This document shows positions 1 to 10,210 of a stretch of DNA of 64,000 nucleotides, in pieces. The notes below the pieces were generated by a model. That model saw only the letters and a program-made list of their open reading frames with translations, was not told the origin of the DNA and did not search any database. Source of the stretch: Gordonia sp. PDNC005 (GTDB lineage Bacteria > Actinomycetota > Actinomycetes > Mycobacteriales > Mycobacteriaceae); assembly GCF_016919385.1 (NCBI RefSeq), contig NZ_CP070351.1, forward strand, positions 62,001 through 126,000, read 5' to 3'. Every line of letters begins with the position of its first letter. Position 1 is the first letter of the stretch. The translations under genes were made by a program, and so were the position numbers.

Positions 1-615
1 CAGGCATTCATCCTCGGCGCCGATCACATCGGCGACGACACGGCAGCACTCGTCCTCGGCGACAACATCTTCTACGGCCCCGGCCTGGGCAGTCGGCTGC
101 AGGGGTTCGGCGACGTCGACGGCGGAGCGATCTTCGCCTACCGCGTCGCCGATCCGACCGCATACGGGGTCGTCGAGTTCGACGCCGACGGGACCGCGAT
201 CTCTCTTGAGGAGAAGCCGACTGAACCGAAGTCGCGGTACGCGGTTCCCGGCCTGTACTTCTACGACAACAACGTCGTCGACATCGCACGCGGTCTCGAG
301 CCGTCGGCGCGCGGCGAATACGAGATCACCGACGTCAACGCCGAGTACCTGCGGCGCGGCAAGCTCAACGTGACCGTTCTGCCCCGGGGGACGGCCTGGC
401 TCGACACCGGTACTTTCGACTCCCTGCTCGACGCGGGGAACTTCGTCCGCACCGTCGAGGAGCGGCAGGGCTTGAAGATCGCCGTGCCGGAGGAGATCGC
501 GTGGCGACTCGGGTACATCGACGACGCTCACTTGCGCGACCGCGCCGAGGCGCTCGTGAAATCGGGGTACGGCACGTACCTGTACGACCTGCTCGATCGT
601 GGACGGGAGCTGTAA
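1..615 (+). CDS. rmlA: Glucose-1-phosphate thymidylyltransferase (RmlA), 5' end missing
   Basis: The enzyme makes dTDP-glucose from glucose-1-phosphate and dTTP, the first step to dTDP-L-rhamnose, which in Mycobacteriales links arabinogalactan to peptidoglycan. The visible 204 codons read in frame from base 1 and include [35 protein letters not shown] and the AWLDTGT segment, all characteristic of RmlA. The family is about 290 residues, so roughly the first 85, including the nucleotide-binding GGxGTRL loop, lie outside the window. It stops with TAA two bases before rmlC, so the two are almost certainly co-transcribed. rmlB is not in this window. Identification is secure; only the start is unseen. 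Confidence 0.95.
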   Translation, partial: QAFILGADHIGDDTAALVLGDNIFYGPGLGSRLQGFGDVDGGAIFAYRVADPTAYGVVEFDADGTAISLEEKPTEPKSRYAVPGLYFYDNNVVDIARGLEPSARGEYEITDVNAEYLRRGKLNVTVLPRGTAWLDTGTFDSLLDAGNFVRTVEERQGLKIAVPEEIAWRLGYIDDAHLRDRAEALVKSGYGTYLYDLLDRGREL

Positions 616-617
616 AC

Positions 618-1202
618 GTGAAGGTTCGCGAACTGTCGATCGCGGGGGCGTGGGAATTCACGCCGGTCCAGCACGGCGACGACCGCGGCGTCTTCCTCGA
701 AGCGTTCAAGGCCGATGTCCTGTCCGGGCTGGTCGGCCACCGGTTCGAGCTCGCTCAAGTCAACACATCAGTCTCGGCGGCCGGAGTGCTGCGCGGCATC
801 CACTTCGCCGACGTCCCGCCGGGACAGGCGAAGTATGTGACGTGCACTGTCGGCGCGATTCTCGACGTGATCGTCGACATCCGCGTCGGTTCACCCACCT
901 TCGGGGAGTGGGACGCGGTGCTGCTCGACGACGTCGACCGCAAGGCGGTGTACCTGTCCGAAGGGCTCGGTCACGGGTTCTGCTCGTTGGCGGACGGCTC
1001 CACGGTCACTTACCTGTGTTCGACGGGCTACAACCCGACAGCCGAACACGGCGTGAATCCGCTCGACCCCGGTCTCGGCATCGATTGGCCGACTGTCGCA
1101 CGCGACGGAACTCCGCTTGAGTACGAGCTCTCCGCGAAGGACGTCGCCGCTCCGACGCTCGCCCAAGCAACCGCCGACGGTCTGCTCCCCGCGTTCCACT
1201 GA
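618..1202 (+). CDS. rmlC: dTDP-4-dehydrorhamnose 3,5-epimerase (RmlC)
   Basis: It epimerises C3 and C5 of dTDP-4-keto-6-deoxyglucose, the third step of dTDP-L-rhamnose synthesis. The 194-residue cupin has the family length. LRGIHF places a histidine at residue 62 and TYLCSTGY a tyrosine at residue 132, the positions of the catalytic His and Tyr described for mycobacterial RmlC. The GTG at 618 is chosen because it follows the rmlA stop by two bases and gives the family N-terminus (VKVRELSIAGAWEFTP); an in-frame upstream extension inside rmlA has no family similarity. Expected to be translated with rmlA. Confidence 0.95.
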   Translation: MKVRELSIAGAWEFTPVQHGDDRGVFLEAFKADVLSGLVGHRFELAQVNTSVSAAGVLRGIHFADVPPGQAKYVTCTVGAILDVIVDIRVGSPTFGEWDAVLLDDVDRKAVYLSEGLGHGFCSLADGSTVTYLCSTGYNPTAEHGVNPLDPGLGIDWPTVARDGTPLEYELSAKDVAAPTLAQATADGLLPAFH

Positions 1203-1303
1203 CCGGCCGGCGCGGTGACTGCTGAGTGGGACAGCGGGTGCCGCAGCGTTCGTACACCGGCCAGAATCCTCCTCAACTGCCGTTCGACGAGGAGGTTCCA
1301 GCC

Positions 1304-2362
1304 ATGAGGTCATTGTTGCTGTACGGAGCGCAGGACGCGCGTGTTGTCGACGTCCCCGAACCGGAGGCGGGTCCGGGCCAAGTCAAGATCAGGGTCGAAT
1401 GTGCGGGCATCTGCGGAAGTGATCTGTCCCTGTTCGAGTACTCGCCGATCCCGAGCGACTTCGTTCATCCGCTGCTCTGCACTCACGGACCGCATGCATT
1501 GGGGCATGAGTTTGCGGGACGTGTGGTCGCCGTCGGCGACGGAGTGGACGACCTTCCGCTCGGCACGCTGGTGGCGATCCGTCCGAACGTGTTCGACGGG
1601 ACGTGTGCCCCGTGTTCGAGGGGCGAGGTGAACCTCTGTGAGAAGGGCGGGTTCATCGGGGTCTCCGGTGGTGGTGGCGGATTCAGCGAGTACGTCGTCG
1701 CCGGGCGTGACGCGGCCTATCCGATGCCGGATGAACTCGGTGCGGAGGTCGCCGCAATGGTCGAATCGACGACGGTGGCCTGGCACGCGGTGAAACAGTC
1801 CCGCGCGCAGGAGGGGTCGAGTGCGCTTGTGATCGGTGCAGGCCCCGTCGGGCTGGGACTGGTGGCCTGTCTCAAGGCTCGTGGAGTCTCCACGATCCAC
1901 GTCAGCGAACCCAGTGCAGCGCGTGGCCGACTCGCCGCCGACATGGGCGCGATGGTGCACGATCCGACTGTCGATGACGTCGTCGCTCGGCTCAGCTCGG
2001 AGGGCGGCGTGGACGTGTCGTTCGACGCGTCCGGCGTGGGGCAGCCCACCTACGACACCGCGCTGCGGTCGTTGCGGCCCGGCGGAACGTCGGTCGTCGT
2101 GGCGATGTTCCACGACACGGTTCAGGTCAATCTGCAGGAGTACATGGTCTCGGAGAAGAAGCTGGTCGGCTCCATGGCGTACACGGCTGACGACTTCGCC
2201 GAGGTGGTCGATGCGGTCACCTCGGGAGTCCTCGATCCGCGCCCGCTCATCACCAGCAGGATCGCCCTCGAAGACGTGGTGTCGCAGGGGCTCGAGCATC
2301 TTCTCGGCACCGGGCGGAACACCGAGGTCAAGGTCCTCGTCTCACCGGGTGACGTCGCCTGA
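1304..2362 (+). CDS. Zinc-dependent alcohol dehydrogenase, butanediol dehydrogenase-like
   Basis: A 352-residue medium-chain dehydrogenase of the (R,R)-butanediol/sorbitol dehydrogenase group. Catalytic-zinc residues are visible as Cys37 (ICGSD) and His68-Glu69 (GHEF). The NAD(P) Rossmann motif is IGAGPVGLGL. The structural-zinc lobe has only three of four cysteines (C101, C104, C112); Asp98 occupies the first position. The start is set at the ATG preceded by GAGGAGG about nine bases upstream; an earlier in-frame start lacks this site. It stands alone between rmlC and a convergent peptidase gene, with a hairpin terminator after the stop. Family is clear; the substrate (2,3-butanediol, another diol or a polyol) cannot be read from sequence. 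Confidence 0.85.
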   Translation: MRSLLLYGAQDARVVDVPEPEAGPGQVKIRVECAGICGSDLSLFEYSPIPSDFVHPLLCTHGPHALGHEFAGRVVAVGDGVDDLPLGTLVAIRPNVFDGTCAPCSRGEVNLCEKGGFIGVSGGGGGFSEYVVAGRDAAYPMPDELGAEVAAMVESTTVAWHAVKQSRAQEGSSALVIGAGPVGLGLVACLKARGVSTIHVSEPSAARGRLAADMGAMVHDPTVDDVVARLSSEGGVDVSFDASGVGQPTYDTALRSLRPGGTSVVVAMFHDTVQVNLQEYMVSEKKLVGSMAYTADDFAEVVDAVTSGVLDPRPLITSRIALEDVVSQGLEHLLGTGRNTEVKVLVSPGDVA

Positions 2363-2376
2363 GCGTTCTCGTGCCG

Positions 2377-2427
2377 CAACGTTGGCGGCGTTTTCCAGTC
2401 CCACGATGGAAAAACGCCGCCAACGTT
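2377..2427. terminator. Bidirectional hairpin terminator between convergent genes
   Basis: About 20-base arms form a near-perfect inverted repeat (caacgttggcggcgtttt pairing with aaaacgccgccaacgttg) around a short loop. There is a run of T on one side and A on the other, so it can terminate the alcohol dehydrogenase transcript and the opposing peptidase transcript. Confidence 0.8.
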
Positions 2428-2435
2428 GGCCGGAG

Positions 2436-3794
2436 TCAGGCGTGCGGCCGGAGAGTCGGGAACGGTGGCAGTTCAATCGTGTACAGCCAGTCGTGCCAGA
2501 TGTCGCCGAGCGGGGCCGTGGTGAACGTCGACGCGAGAGCGACGAAGTCCTCGGTCGTCGCCGTGCGGTATCGGTACTTGTCCGTCCACCGCCGTAGCAG
2601 CGCGAAGAATTCGCCGTCTCCGATGCGCAGGCGGAGTGCATGCAGAGTGATGGCACCGCGCTTGTACAGCCAGTCGTCGAACATCTGCGCAGGTCCGGGG
2701 TCTGCGAGCGGTGTGGTGAACCGAGTCTGCCGCAGTTTCTCGTAGTAGTGGCGGGCCCATTCGTCGGCTGAGCGGCCCCCGCTGTGTTGGCTCCAGAGCC
2801 ACTCCGAGTAGCAGGCGAAACCCTCGTGCAGCCAGATGTCCTGCCAACGCGCACACGTGACGGAGTTTCCGAACCACTGATGTGCGAGTTCGTGCGCGAT
2901 GAGTCTCTCGTGGTCGAGGGTGCCGTCGCAGTGGTTGGCGCCGAAGGTAGAGAAGCTCTGGGCCTCCAGCGGGATGTCGAGTTCGTCGTCGGTCACGACG
3001 GCGGTGTACTGGGCGAACGGGTATGGCCCGAACATCTCGGTGAACGCGTCGACCATCTTCACCTGGCGCGCAAAACTCACTGTGAAGTTCGATGCCAGGC
3101 GCTTCGGGAAGAGCGCGTGGACGGCGACGTCGCCCGCGGACAGTTCACGTCGTTCGTACTGGCCGATCTGGATGGACGCGAGGTAGGTCGACATCGGCTC
3201 CACCTGGTCGTACACCCATGTCGTCATCGCGGCGCGGCGCTGCTTCGAGACGAGCCGGCCGTTCGCGAGCGCGTAGTAGGGACTGTCGGTGGTGATCTCG
3301 ATGTGGAACGGGGCTTTTGCCTCGGGATGGTCGTCGCAGGGGAACCACGACGACGCGCCGTTCGGCTGGTTCGCGCAGAGGGCCCCGTCGTTGAGCTCCT
3401 CCCATCCGACCGTGCCCCACTGACTGCGGATCGGTCGAGGGTTTCCGTTGTAGCGCACCACAACGGTCATCGCGCCGCCCGGCGGGATCGGTTCGCTCGG
3501 CGTCACCGACAGCTTCCCGGTGCGGTGTGAGAATCGCACTCGGGCGCCGTTGACCGTCACTCGATCGACGCGAAGCGAGGTGGCGAGGTCGAAGGTGAAC
3601 CGGGTCAGGCGTTGGTACGACGTCGCGGTGATCGTCGCGACTCCGGCGAGTCGATTGCTCGAGACGCGGTAGTCGAGCACCAACGCATAGCGCGAGATGC
3701 GGTACCCGAGGTTGCCGGTCCGCGGCAGGTACGGATCGAGTTCGTGGTGGCCTCCGGCTAGCGTCGGCTCCTGCGTGTTCCGTTTGCTCGGCAC
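2436..3794 (-). CDS. M1-family zinc aminopeptidase, short form
   Basis: A 452-residue metallopeptidase with the gluzincin signature HELAHQWFGN followed by LHEGFACYSEW, giving the HExxH-x18-E zinc site. The exopeptidase loop usually written GAMEN reads LEAQSFSTFG, as in the short bacterial M1 enzymes. Order: N-terminal beta domain (about 20-220), catalytic domain (230-390), short helical tail. It lacks the long C-terminal domain of PepN (about 850 residues). No signal peptide is apparent, so a cytoplasmic N-terminal exopeptidase is likely. It lies about 210 bases downstream of the large NRPS gene on the same strand and might be read through from it, although the gap is long enough for its own promoter. 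Confidence 0.88.
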   Translation of the reverse strand: MPSKRNTQEPTLAGGHHELDPYLPRTGNLGYRISRYALVLDYRVSSNRLAGVATITATSYQRLTRFTFDLATSLRVDRVTVNGARVRFSHRTGKLSVTPSEPIPPGGAMTVVVRYNGNPRPIRSQWGTVGWEELNDGALCANQPNGASSWFPCDDHPEAKAPFHIEITTDSPYYALANGRLVSKQRRAAMTTWVYDQVEPMSTYLASIQIGQYERRELSAGDVAVHALFPKRLASNFTVSFARQVKMVDAFTEMFGPYPFAQYTAVVTDDELDIPLEAQSFSTFGANHCDGTLDHERLIAHELAHQWFGNSVTCARWQDIWLHEGFACYSEWLWSQHSGGRSADEWARHYYEKLRQTRFTTPLADPGPAQMFDDWLYKRGAITLHALRLRIGDGEFFALLRRWTDKYRYRTATTEDFVALASTFTTAPLGDIWHDWLYTIELPPFPTLRPHA

Positions 3795-4003
3795 TACCTC
3801 TCCGTCTGTTGTTCGCGGTCGGCGTCAATGCTACCGGCGCGTGGTCCTCCCGGCGCGCCGACGCCGACGAGAACGGCCCAACCGAACAGCGGAGTGCAGA
3901 CGCGGACGCGCAGTCGTGCGGCGAGCGGCGGTGCCGGCCGCCTGCTCACATGGTGAGCAGATGTGCATCTGCAATAGGTGGTGAGGAATCAGAGTGGACG
4001 GCG

Positions 4004-7000
4004 CTACGGGTTCCACGGTGCGATCGGGTTGCCCTGCCAGGTGGTGTGGGCCGGGACCACGTCGCCGCGCATCACGAGTGATGCGGGACCGACGGTCGCC
4101 GATTCGCCGATGCCCGACGCCGGTAGTGCGACGCAGTGCGGGCCGAGCGTGGCGCCTGCGCCGAGTCGGACGCTGTCGATGGCCATCACCCGGTCGTGGA
4201 ACAGGTGCGTCTGGACAACGCAGCCGCGCTGCACGTTCGCACCGTCGCCGAGTTCAACGAGATCGGCTTCAGGCAACCAGTACGACTCACACCACACACC
4301 GCGACCGATCTTCGCGCCGAGAGAGCGGAGCCACAGATTCAGCACAGGGGTGCCGGTGGCCGCGTTTGCGAACCACGGTGCGGCGACGGTCTCCACGAAG
4401 GCGTCGGACAGTTCGTTGCGCCACACGAACGAACTCCACAGCGGGTGCTCCGAGGTGCGGATGGGGCCGACGACCGTCCACTTGGCGATGCAGGCGACGG
4501 CGCCTGCGACGGCACCCGCCGCGAGCAGCACCAGGCCGCTGATCAGGGCAGCGATCACTACGCCGCGCTTGTCGGCGGTGATCTGAAGTGCGAACAGAAC
4601 GGCGACGCCGATCGTGAACGACACCATGACCGCGACGAGACGAAGCGTCTCGACGACGCTCCGCGCCACCTTGACCCCGAATCCCGGAGCAAATGTGCGC
4701 GACGAGTCGGTCTCGGCCGCGGTCCGACGCAGACGGACCGGCGGGCTGCCGAGCCAACTCGAACCACTCTTCGCCTTCTGAGGCGCCGCTGACAGCACGG
4801 CCACCAGACCGTTCTTGGGGACCTTGCGGTCCGGGGCGATCATGCCCGAGTTGCCGAGGAACGCGCGCTTGCCGACCTTCGCCTCACCGATCCGCATCCA
4901 GCCGCCGCCGAGTTCGTACGACGCGACGAGCGTGTCGTCGGCCAGGAACGAGTCGTCGCCGACAGTGGTGAACTTGGGGATCACAAGCGCTGTCGAGATC
5001 TCGGTGCCCTTGCCGATGGAGGCGCCGAGCGCGCGGAACCACCACGGCGTCAGCAGGCTCGCATACAGCGGGAACAGGTACGTGCGGGCGGCGTCCATCA
5101 TGCGTTCGGTGATCCACACCTGCCAGCCCACGCGGGAGCGGACCGGGTGGACTCCGGCGGTCATGCCGATCGACGCGAGCCGCACGATGATCAGGGTGAG
5201 AATCGCGAACACGGCCATCGCGGCGAGGGCGCCGGCCGGCGCGAGCGCCAACATCCGCCACGTCGCCGTGCGCAGCCGGTCTGCCGACAGTGCCCAGCTG
5301 CTCGCGACGGCCAGCCCTGCGGCGAGTGACACCAGGGGGACACCGGAGATGGCGAGCGCCGTCAGGCCGTACACGGCCACCCACCAGCGTCGCGGTTGCG
5401 GGCGTTCCTTCGGCCACTCCGACTTGGCCTTGCCGAGCTTCACCGCCGGGGAGCCGCCCCAGCGCTGACGAGATTTCACCTTGCCGACAACGGCCGAGCC
5501 TGGATCGACGATGGCGTCGCGGCCGACGATCGCGCCGGGAAGCAGGGTCGATCGGCTGCCGACAGTGGCACCGGGCTTCACAACAATCTCCCCGATGCGG
5601 AGGACGTCGCCGTCGAGCCACCAACCTGCGAGGTCGACTTCCGGCTCGATCGCCGCACCGTCGCCGATGCGGAGCAGGCCGGTCACGGGCGGCAGTGAAT
5701 GCAGGTCGACGCCCTCGCCGATCGTCGCGCCGAGCGCACGTGCCAGCGTCGACATCCACGGTGCGCCCGACAGGTTGTGGGCGCCGCTCGCCGCCATGAG
5801 ACGTTCGGCGGTCCAGAGTCGGATGTGGACGCCGCCGCCACGCGGATAGTCACCAGGGCGGACACCCACGAGGAGGAGGCGAGCGCCGACTGCCGCGATG
5901 GTCATGCGACCCAGCGGCGTGACGAAGACGATGAATGCGGCGAGCAGGGCCCACCAGTTCACCGAGATCAGCCAAGGCGCGTCGTAGCCGAGCGCGTCGG
6001 CCACGACGCGACCGATGTTGTTCGCGACGCCGAGCCAGGTGACCCACTGGACGCCGGTGAGAGTGGCGAGGGGGATCGATGCGACAGTCTGCGCGATTCC
6101 CGTCGACAGCGGCACGGGCTTGACCACTCTCGGTTCGACGGCCGCTGACGGGTCGAGAGCGTCGAGCATCTCCGCGAGCGAACCGAGTCGCGGATGGTCG
6201 TAGAGGTCGGCGACGGTGATCTCCGGGTACCGACTGCGCAGCGCCGTCACCAGCTGGGCCGCAGACAGTGACCCGCCGCCTTCGGCGAAGAAGTCGGCCT
6301 TCGCGCTGCCGACGGTCACGCCGAGGACGCTCGCCCACTGCTCGGCGAGCCAGCCTTCGGTGCCGGAGAGATCGGACGGCCCGTCGCCCGCGTCGGTACC
6401 TGCGACCGGCCAGGGGAGGGCGTCGCGGTCGACCTTGCCGGACGTGCGCGTCGGGAGCTCATCGAGGAGGACGAGGCGGGGCACGAGAGCTGCGGGCAGT
6501 TCGTCGCGCAGTCGGGCCTGTGCAGCGGCGATGTCGAAGTCGGATTCGGTAGACGCGAGGTAGCCGACCAGAATCGACGACCCCGATCCGGTCTTGCGGA
6601 CCGCGGTTGCCGCGCCGCTCACACCGGGCAGATTCTGCAGTGCGTTGTCGACCTCGCCGAGCTCGATACGTCGTCCGCCGATCTTCACCTGATCGTCGGC
6701 ACGCCCGACGAACAGCAGACCGCGGCGGTCGAGCGTCACGATGTCGCCGCTGCGGTATGCGCGTTCCCAACCGAGCGTCGGTGCGGGAGCGTACTTCTCG
6801 GCATCCTTCTCAGGGTCGAGGTAGCGAGCCAGGCCGACTCCGCCGATCACCAGCTCGCCCGACTCGCCTTCGGCGACGGGCTCGCCGTTCGGGTCGACGA
6901 CGGCGAGGTCCCAACCGATGAGAGGAAGTCCGATGCGGACCGGTTCCCCGCGACGCAGCGGCGAAGCGCAAGCGACGACGGTCGCCTCAGTGGGCCCGTA

Positions 7001-7897
7001 GGTGTTCCAGACTTCGCGCTCCTCGGTGGCCAGACGGTCCGAGAGTTCCGGAGGGCAGGCCTCGCCCCCGAAGATCAGGAGTCGAACTGCTTCGACGGCC
7101 TCGGCGGGCCACATCGATGCGAGAGTTGGCACTGTCGAGACGACGTTGATGTCCCGCTTCACCAGCCACGGGCCGAGGTCCATGCCGGAGCGGACCAGGG
7201 CGCGGGGTGCGGGAACCAGGCATGCGCCGCTTCGCCAGGCCAGCCACATCTCTTCGCACGAGGCGTCGAACGCGACCGAGAGTCCGGCGAGAACCCGGTC
7301 GCCGGGGCCGAGCGGCTCGTCCTGGAGAAAGAGCGCGGCTTCGGCATCGACGAACGCGGCGGCGTTGCGGTGCGTCACCGCAACGCCCTTCGGCTTGCCG
7401 GTGGAGCCGGAAGTGAAGATGATCCATGCGTCGTCCGTCTGCGTGGCGGGGGAGGTGCCGACCGGTGCGACGGGCCCGTCGAGCGGCGCCGTCGCATCGC
7501 GGCCCGACTGCGGATGAACGCCGTCGGCGTCGAACAACGCGTCGATGTCGGCCTCGCCGAACACGAGGTTCGCGCGCTCGTCCGGGTCGTCGGCGTCGAC
7601 CGGCACATAGGCCGCGCCGGCCCACAGGGTCGCGAGGATCGCGATGTAGAGGTCGCGGGATCCGGACGGCATGCGCACGCCGACGCGGTGACCACGTCCG
7701 ACGCCGATGGCGGAGAGTCGACCGCTGACACGGCGGACCAGTGCGATCAGTTCTGAATAGGTGACGAGTTGATCGCCGTCGTCGATGGCGGGCGCGTCGG
7801 GGTACGTGCGCGCGGTCTCGGCGAGGACATCGCAGAGTGTTCGTCCGGCCGGCGCTCGATCGCCGAGAAGGAACTCCGCTGGAATCGGCACGTGCAT
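4004..7897 (-). CDS. Pls/PosA-family NRPS: adenylation, carrier and membrane beta-helix domains
   Basis: A 1297-residue single-module synthetase. Residues 20-500 are an adenylation domain: A3 [11 protein letters not shown] near 160, A4 AFDASCEE (Asp211, expected for alpha-amino acid substrates), A5 NTYGPTEA near 300 and the catalytic lysine in [11 protein letters not shown] near 489. Residues 510-585 are a carrier domain with GGGSLSA (Ser543 for phosphopantetheine). The remaining 700 residues alternate pairs of membrane helices with three left-handed beta-helix segments (near 700-840, 970-1080 and 1190-1297), the architecture of epsilon-poly-lysine synthetase Pls and of PosA-like proteins. 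No thioesterase or classical condensation domain is seen. The likely role is membrane-linked assembly or capping of an amino acid homopolymer or conjugate; the substrate is unknown. Start: the ATG sits only two bases after GGAGG, while GTG two codons in (base 7891) has about eight bases of spacing and may be the true start. Confidence 0.88.
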   Translation of the reverse strand: MHVPIPAEFLLGDRAPAGRTLCDVLAETARTYPDAPAIDDGDQLVTYSELIALVRRVSGRLSAIGVGRGHRVGVRMPSGSRDLYIAILATLWAGAAYVPVDADDPDERANLVFGEADIDALFDADGVHPQSGRDATAPLDGPVAPVGTSPATQTDDAWIIFTSGSTGKPKGVAVTHRNAAAFVDAEAALFLQDEPLGPGDRVLAGLSVAFDASCEEMWLAWRSGACLVPAPRALVRSGMDLGPWLVKRDINVVSTVPTLASMWPAEAVEAVRLLIFGGEACPPELSDRLATEEREVWNTYGPTEATVVACASPLRRGEPVRIGLPLIGWDLAVVDPNGEPVAEGESGELVIGGVGLARYLDPEKDAEKYAPAPTLGWERAYRSGDIVTLDRRGLLFVGRADDQVKIGGRRIELGEVDNALQNLPGVSGAATAVRKTGSGSSILVGYLASTESDFDIAAAQARLRDELPAALVPRLVLLDELPTRTSGKVDRDALPWPVAGTDAGDGPSDLSGTEGWLAEQWASVLGVTVGSAKADFFAEGGGSLSAAQLVTALRSRYPEITVADLYDHPRLGSLAEMLDALDPSAAVEPRVVKPVPLSTGIAQTVASIPLATLTGVQWVTWLGVANNIGRVVADALGYDAPWLISVNWWALLAAFIVFVTPLGRMTIAAVGARLLLVGVRPGDYPRGGGVHIRLWTAERLMAASGAHNLSGAPWMSTLARALGATIGEGVDLHSLPPVTGLLRIGDGAAIEPEVDLAGWWLDGDVLRIGEIVVKPGATVGSRSTLLPGAIVGRDAIVDPGSAVVGKVKSRQRWGGSPAVKLGKAKSEWPKERPQPRRWWVAVYGLTALAISGVPLVSLAAGLAVASSWALSADRLRTATWRMLALAPAGALAAMAVFAILTLIIVRLASIGMTAGVHPVRSRVGWQVWITERMMDAARTYLFPLYASLLTPWWFRALGASIGKGTEISTALVIPKFTTVGDDSFLADDTLVASYELGGGWMRIGEAKVGKRAFLGNSGMIAPDRKVPKNGLVAVLSAAPQKAKSGSSWLGSPPVRLRRTAAETDSSRTFAPGFGVKVARSVVETLRLVAVMVSFTIGVAVLFALQITADKRGVVIAALISGLVLLAAGAVAGAVACIAKWTVVGPIRTSEHPLWSSFVWRNELSDAFVETVAAPWFANAATGTPVLNLWLRSLGAKIGRGVWCESYWLPEADLVELGDGANVQRGCVVQTHLFHDRVMAIDSVRLGAGATLGPHCVALPASGIGESATVGPASLVMRGDVVPAHTTWQGNPIAPWNP

Positions 7898-8097
7898 GTC
7901 CTCCGAGGATCGAAACTGGGTCGGGTGACGCGCACGAGTACCGCGTCGCAGTCATTTTGCCCCACCGAGGCCCGCTCCGCAGTGCGGGACGAATCCGCGG
8001 TCGTCGTATGGTGGATTCGAGTGTGACGGCCCACACGGAACGACGGTGGGCGGCCCGCGCGTGTACTCGACCTCGTCCTCCCCCTCGAAGGAGAAGC

Positions 8098-9108
8098 ATG
8101 GCTTCGCTCAAGCTCGGCCTCAAGGCCTCGGCAGAACAGTTCGGTCCCCGCGACCTAGTGGAACTCGGTGTCGCAGCCGAGGAGTTCGGTCTCGACTCGG
8201 TGACGGTCAGTGACCACTTCCAGCCATGGCGCCACAACGGCGGTCATGCACCGTTCTCCATCGCATGGATGACTGCGGTCGGTGAGCGCACCGAACGCAT
8301 CCAGATGGGCACCTCGGTGATGACGCCGACGTTCCGCTACAACCCCGCTGTTGTCGCGCAGGCGTTCGCCACGATGGCCTGCCTGTACCCGGACCGAGTG
8401 ATGCTCGGCGTCGGCACCGGCGAAGCCCTCAACGAGTACGCCACCGGGTTCCAGGGTGAGTGGCCGGAGTTCAAGGAACGATTCGCCCGCCTGCGCGAGT
8501 CGGTCAGACTCATGCGTGAGCTCTGGACGGGCGACCAGGTCGACTTCGAGGGCGACTACTACTCCACCAAGGGCGCGTACATGTACGACATCCCGGAGAA
8601 GCCGGTGCCCGTCTACATCGCCGCCGGCGGGCCGGTCGTCGCCCGCTATGCAGGCCGCGCGGGTGACGGATTCATCTGCACCTCGGGCAAGGGCATGGAC
8701 CTCTACACCGAGAAGCTGATCCCGGCGGTCAAGGAAGGCGCTGCCAAGGCCGAACGAGACGTCGACGCCATCGACAAGATGATCGAGATCAAGATCTCTT
8801 ACGATCGCGACCCCGCCCGGGCCCTCGAACAGACCCGTTTCTGGGCTCCGCTGTCGTTGACGCCGGAGCAGAAGCACTCGGTGACCAGCTCGGTGGAGAT
8901 GGAACGTCTTGCTGACGAGCTGCCCATCGAGCAGGTCGCCAAGCGGTGGATCATCGCATCCGACCCGGAGGATGCCGTCGCCCAGATCAAGCAGTACATC
9001 GACGCGGGCCTGAACCATCTCGTGTTCCACAACCCCGGTGCCGACCAGCGCCGCTTCCTCGAGGCGTTCACCGAAGACGTCGTCCCGGAGCTCCGCAAGC
9101 TCGCCTGA
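8098..9108 (+). CDS. fgd: F420-dependent glucose-6-phosphate dehydrogenase
   Basis: It oxidises glucose-6-phosphate to 6-phosphogluconolactone while reducing cofactor F420, supplying F420H2 to other reductases. The 336-residue length equals M. tuberculosis Fgd1. The sequence follows the family throughout: [17 protein letters not shown] gives catalytic His40 and Trp44, and VGTGEALNE gives Glu109. The start ATG is preceded by AAGGAGA; upstream in-frame codons are unrelated to the family. It is divergent from the NRPS gene across a 200-base region that must hold both promoters, and is followed immediately by repeat element A. Its presence implies that the organism makes F420. Confidence 0.97.
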   Translation: MASLKLGLKASAEQFGPRDLVELGVAAEEFGLDSVTVSDHFQPWRHNGGHAPFSIAWMTAVGERTERIQMGTSVMTPTFRYNPAVVAQAFATMACLYPDRVMLGVGTGEALNEYATGFQGEWPEFKERFARLRESVRLMRELWTGDQVDFEGDYYSTKGAYMYDIPEKPVPVYIAAGGPVVARYAGRAGDGFICTSGKGMDLYTEKLIPAVKEGAAKAERDVDAIDKMIEIKISYDRDPARALEQTRFWAPLSLTPEQKHSVTSSVEMERLADELPIEQVAKRWIIASDPEDAVAQIKQYIDAGLNHLVFHNPGADQRRFLEAFTEDVVPELRKLA

Positions 9109-9454
9109 CTCGGCTTTCGCGGCAAACGCGGCTCTCGTCGATGTAGATCGACGCTTCAACAACAAACGCGGCCTTCCTGAAGGCCGCGTTTGTCGTTGAG
9201 GGTCGCGGCGAGGTTGTCTCGTGCGGTTGCGCTGGGCGTTCTCAAAAGATGCTTGGGACGACGGGAGGTGGCCGGTTCAGCGTGAATCGGCCAGTTCTAT
9301 CTGGTCATGGCGTCTTTTTGGCCGCTCCCGAAGGGAGCGGCGCGGCGGGGCGTCGTCGCGACCTTCACTGACAAACGCGGCCTTCAGGAAGGCCGCGTTC
9401 GTTGACGAAGTGTCGGTCTACGTCGAGGAGTGCAGCGATGCCGTACTCCTCCGC
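9109..9454 (-). repeat. Repeat family 1, copy A (inverted relative to B and C)
   Basis: A non-coding 346-base block filling the gap between the fgd stop and the convergent stop at 9455. Each end holds a hairpin: 9162-9193 is perfect, with 15-base arms acaaacgcggccttc around a 2-base loop, and 9371-9402 has one mismatch. The terminal segments are imperfect inverted repeats of each other. The middle (for example aagatgctt near 9246 and tctggtca near 9300) matches the middles of the copies at 33.1 and 34.5 kb in reverse complement. The left hairpin could serve as the fgd terminator. No protein is supported here. Confidence 0.8.
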
Positions 9455-10006
9455 TCAGCTGCATTCCTCTGTGCCCGCGGCGTTGGTCTTGCATGTCACC
9501 GTCACCGGCGGTGGCGGATCGTCGGTGACCGTGTCGGTCACGGTAGCGGTGCGGGTACGCGTCACGGTTTCGGTGTCGGTCTGCGTGCGCTCGGCGGTCT
9601 CGGTGGCGGTTTGAGTTGAGACGCGCGTCTTCGCGGTGCCCGAGGCGGTTTCCGTCTCGGTGGTGGTCGCGACGCTGGTCACGGTGCGAGTGGGCGCGGG
9701 GCTGCCGCTCTTCTGGCCGACGATGAAGAATCCGAGGATCACGATGGCCGCCGCCGCGCAGGCGACGGCGGTGATGATCTGCCAACGGCGCACCACCGTA
9801 TTGACGGCGTTCTTGTCGGCTGCGGCCGCCGCGGCGGTCTGGCTGCCGTAGAGGTCGGTCGGGACAGGGCCGTAGGGCGTCTGGGCGTACTCGTTCGATT
9901 CGACGGGCGAATGCTGGTGGTCAGCGTTCTGGTACGGAGGGAGCGTGCTGTTCGGGTCGCCTGTCGCCGGGTCGTCGGACGACGGCGGGATAGGAGGCTG
10001 GGTCAA
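9455..10006 (-). CDS. One-pass membrane protein with Thr-rich tail, unknown function
   Basis: A 183-residue protein I do not recognise by name. Residues 1-70 are Pro/Asn/Gln-rich and polar (MTQPPIPPSSDDPATGD), then comes an alanine stretch and one hydrophobic helix near 78-97 (ITAVACAAAAIVILGFFIVG). The rest is a Thr/Glu/Arg low-complexity tail of TxT/TET repeats, ending in VTCKTNAAGTEECS with two cysteines. This is the layout of a type II anchored protein whose repetitive tail lies outside the membrane and could span the wall. It is followed by repeat A, in convergent orientation with fgd. Start chosen at the first ATG; codon use resembles its neighbours. Confidence 0.7.
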   Translation of the reverse strand: MTQPPIPPSSDDPATGDPNSTLPPYQNADHQHSPVESNEYAQTPYGPVPTDLYGSQTAAAAAADKNAVNTVVRRWQIITAVACAAAAIVILGFFIVGQKSGSPAPTRTVTSVATTTETETASGTAKTRVSTQTATETAERTQTDTETVTRTRTATVTDTVTDDPPPPVTVTCKTNAAGTEECS

Positions 10007-10210
10007 CGGGTGCTCCTCGAACGGGACTGTCCAGCCTGGGCCGGAATCGGGCGTTCGTACACAGTACCGCGGACCGCAATAGATCGATCGATCAAATTTC
10101 TTCCTGAAAGTCTGGTGAAAGTTTGCTCGTGGAAGTAACGTTCATCACGGCAACCGCCTCGGCTCCCTCCCAAGCCGACCTTGAAACCCCGATTTTTTGA
10201 GGTCATCTCT

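Noticed and set aside
9109..9454. Prophage or insertion-sequence remnant with transposase
   Set aside because: No recombinase or transposase reading frame occurs; the structure is a short inverted-repeat element only.
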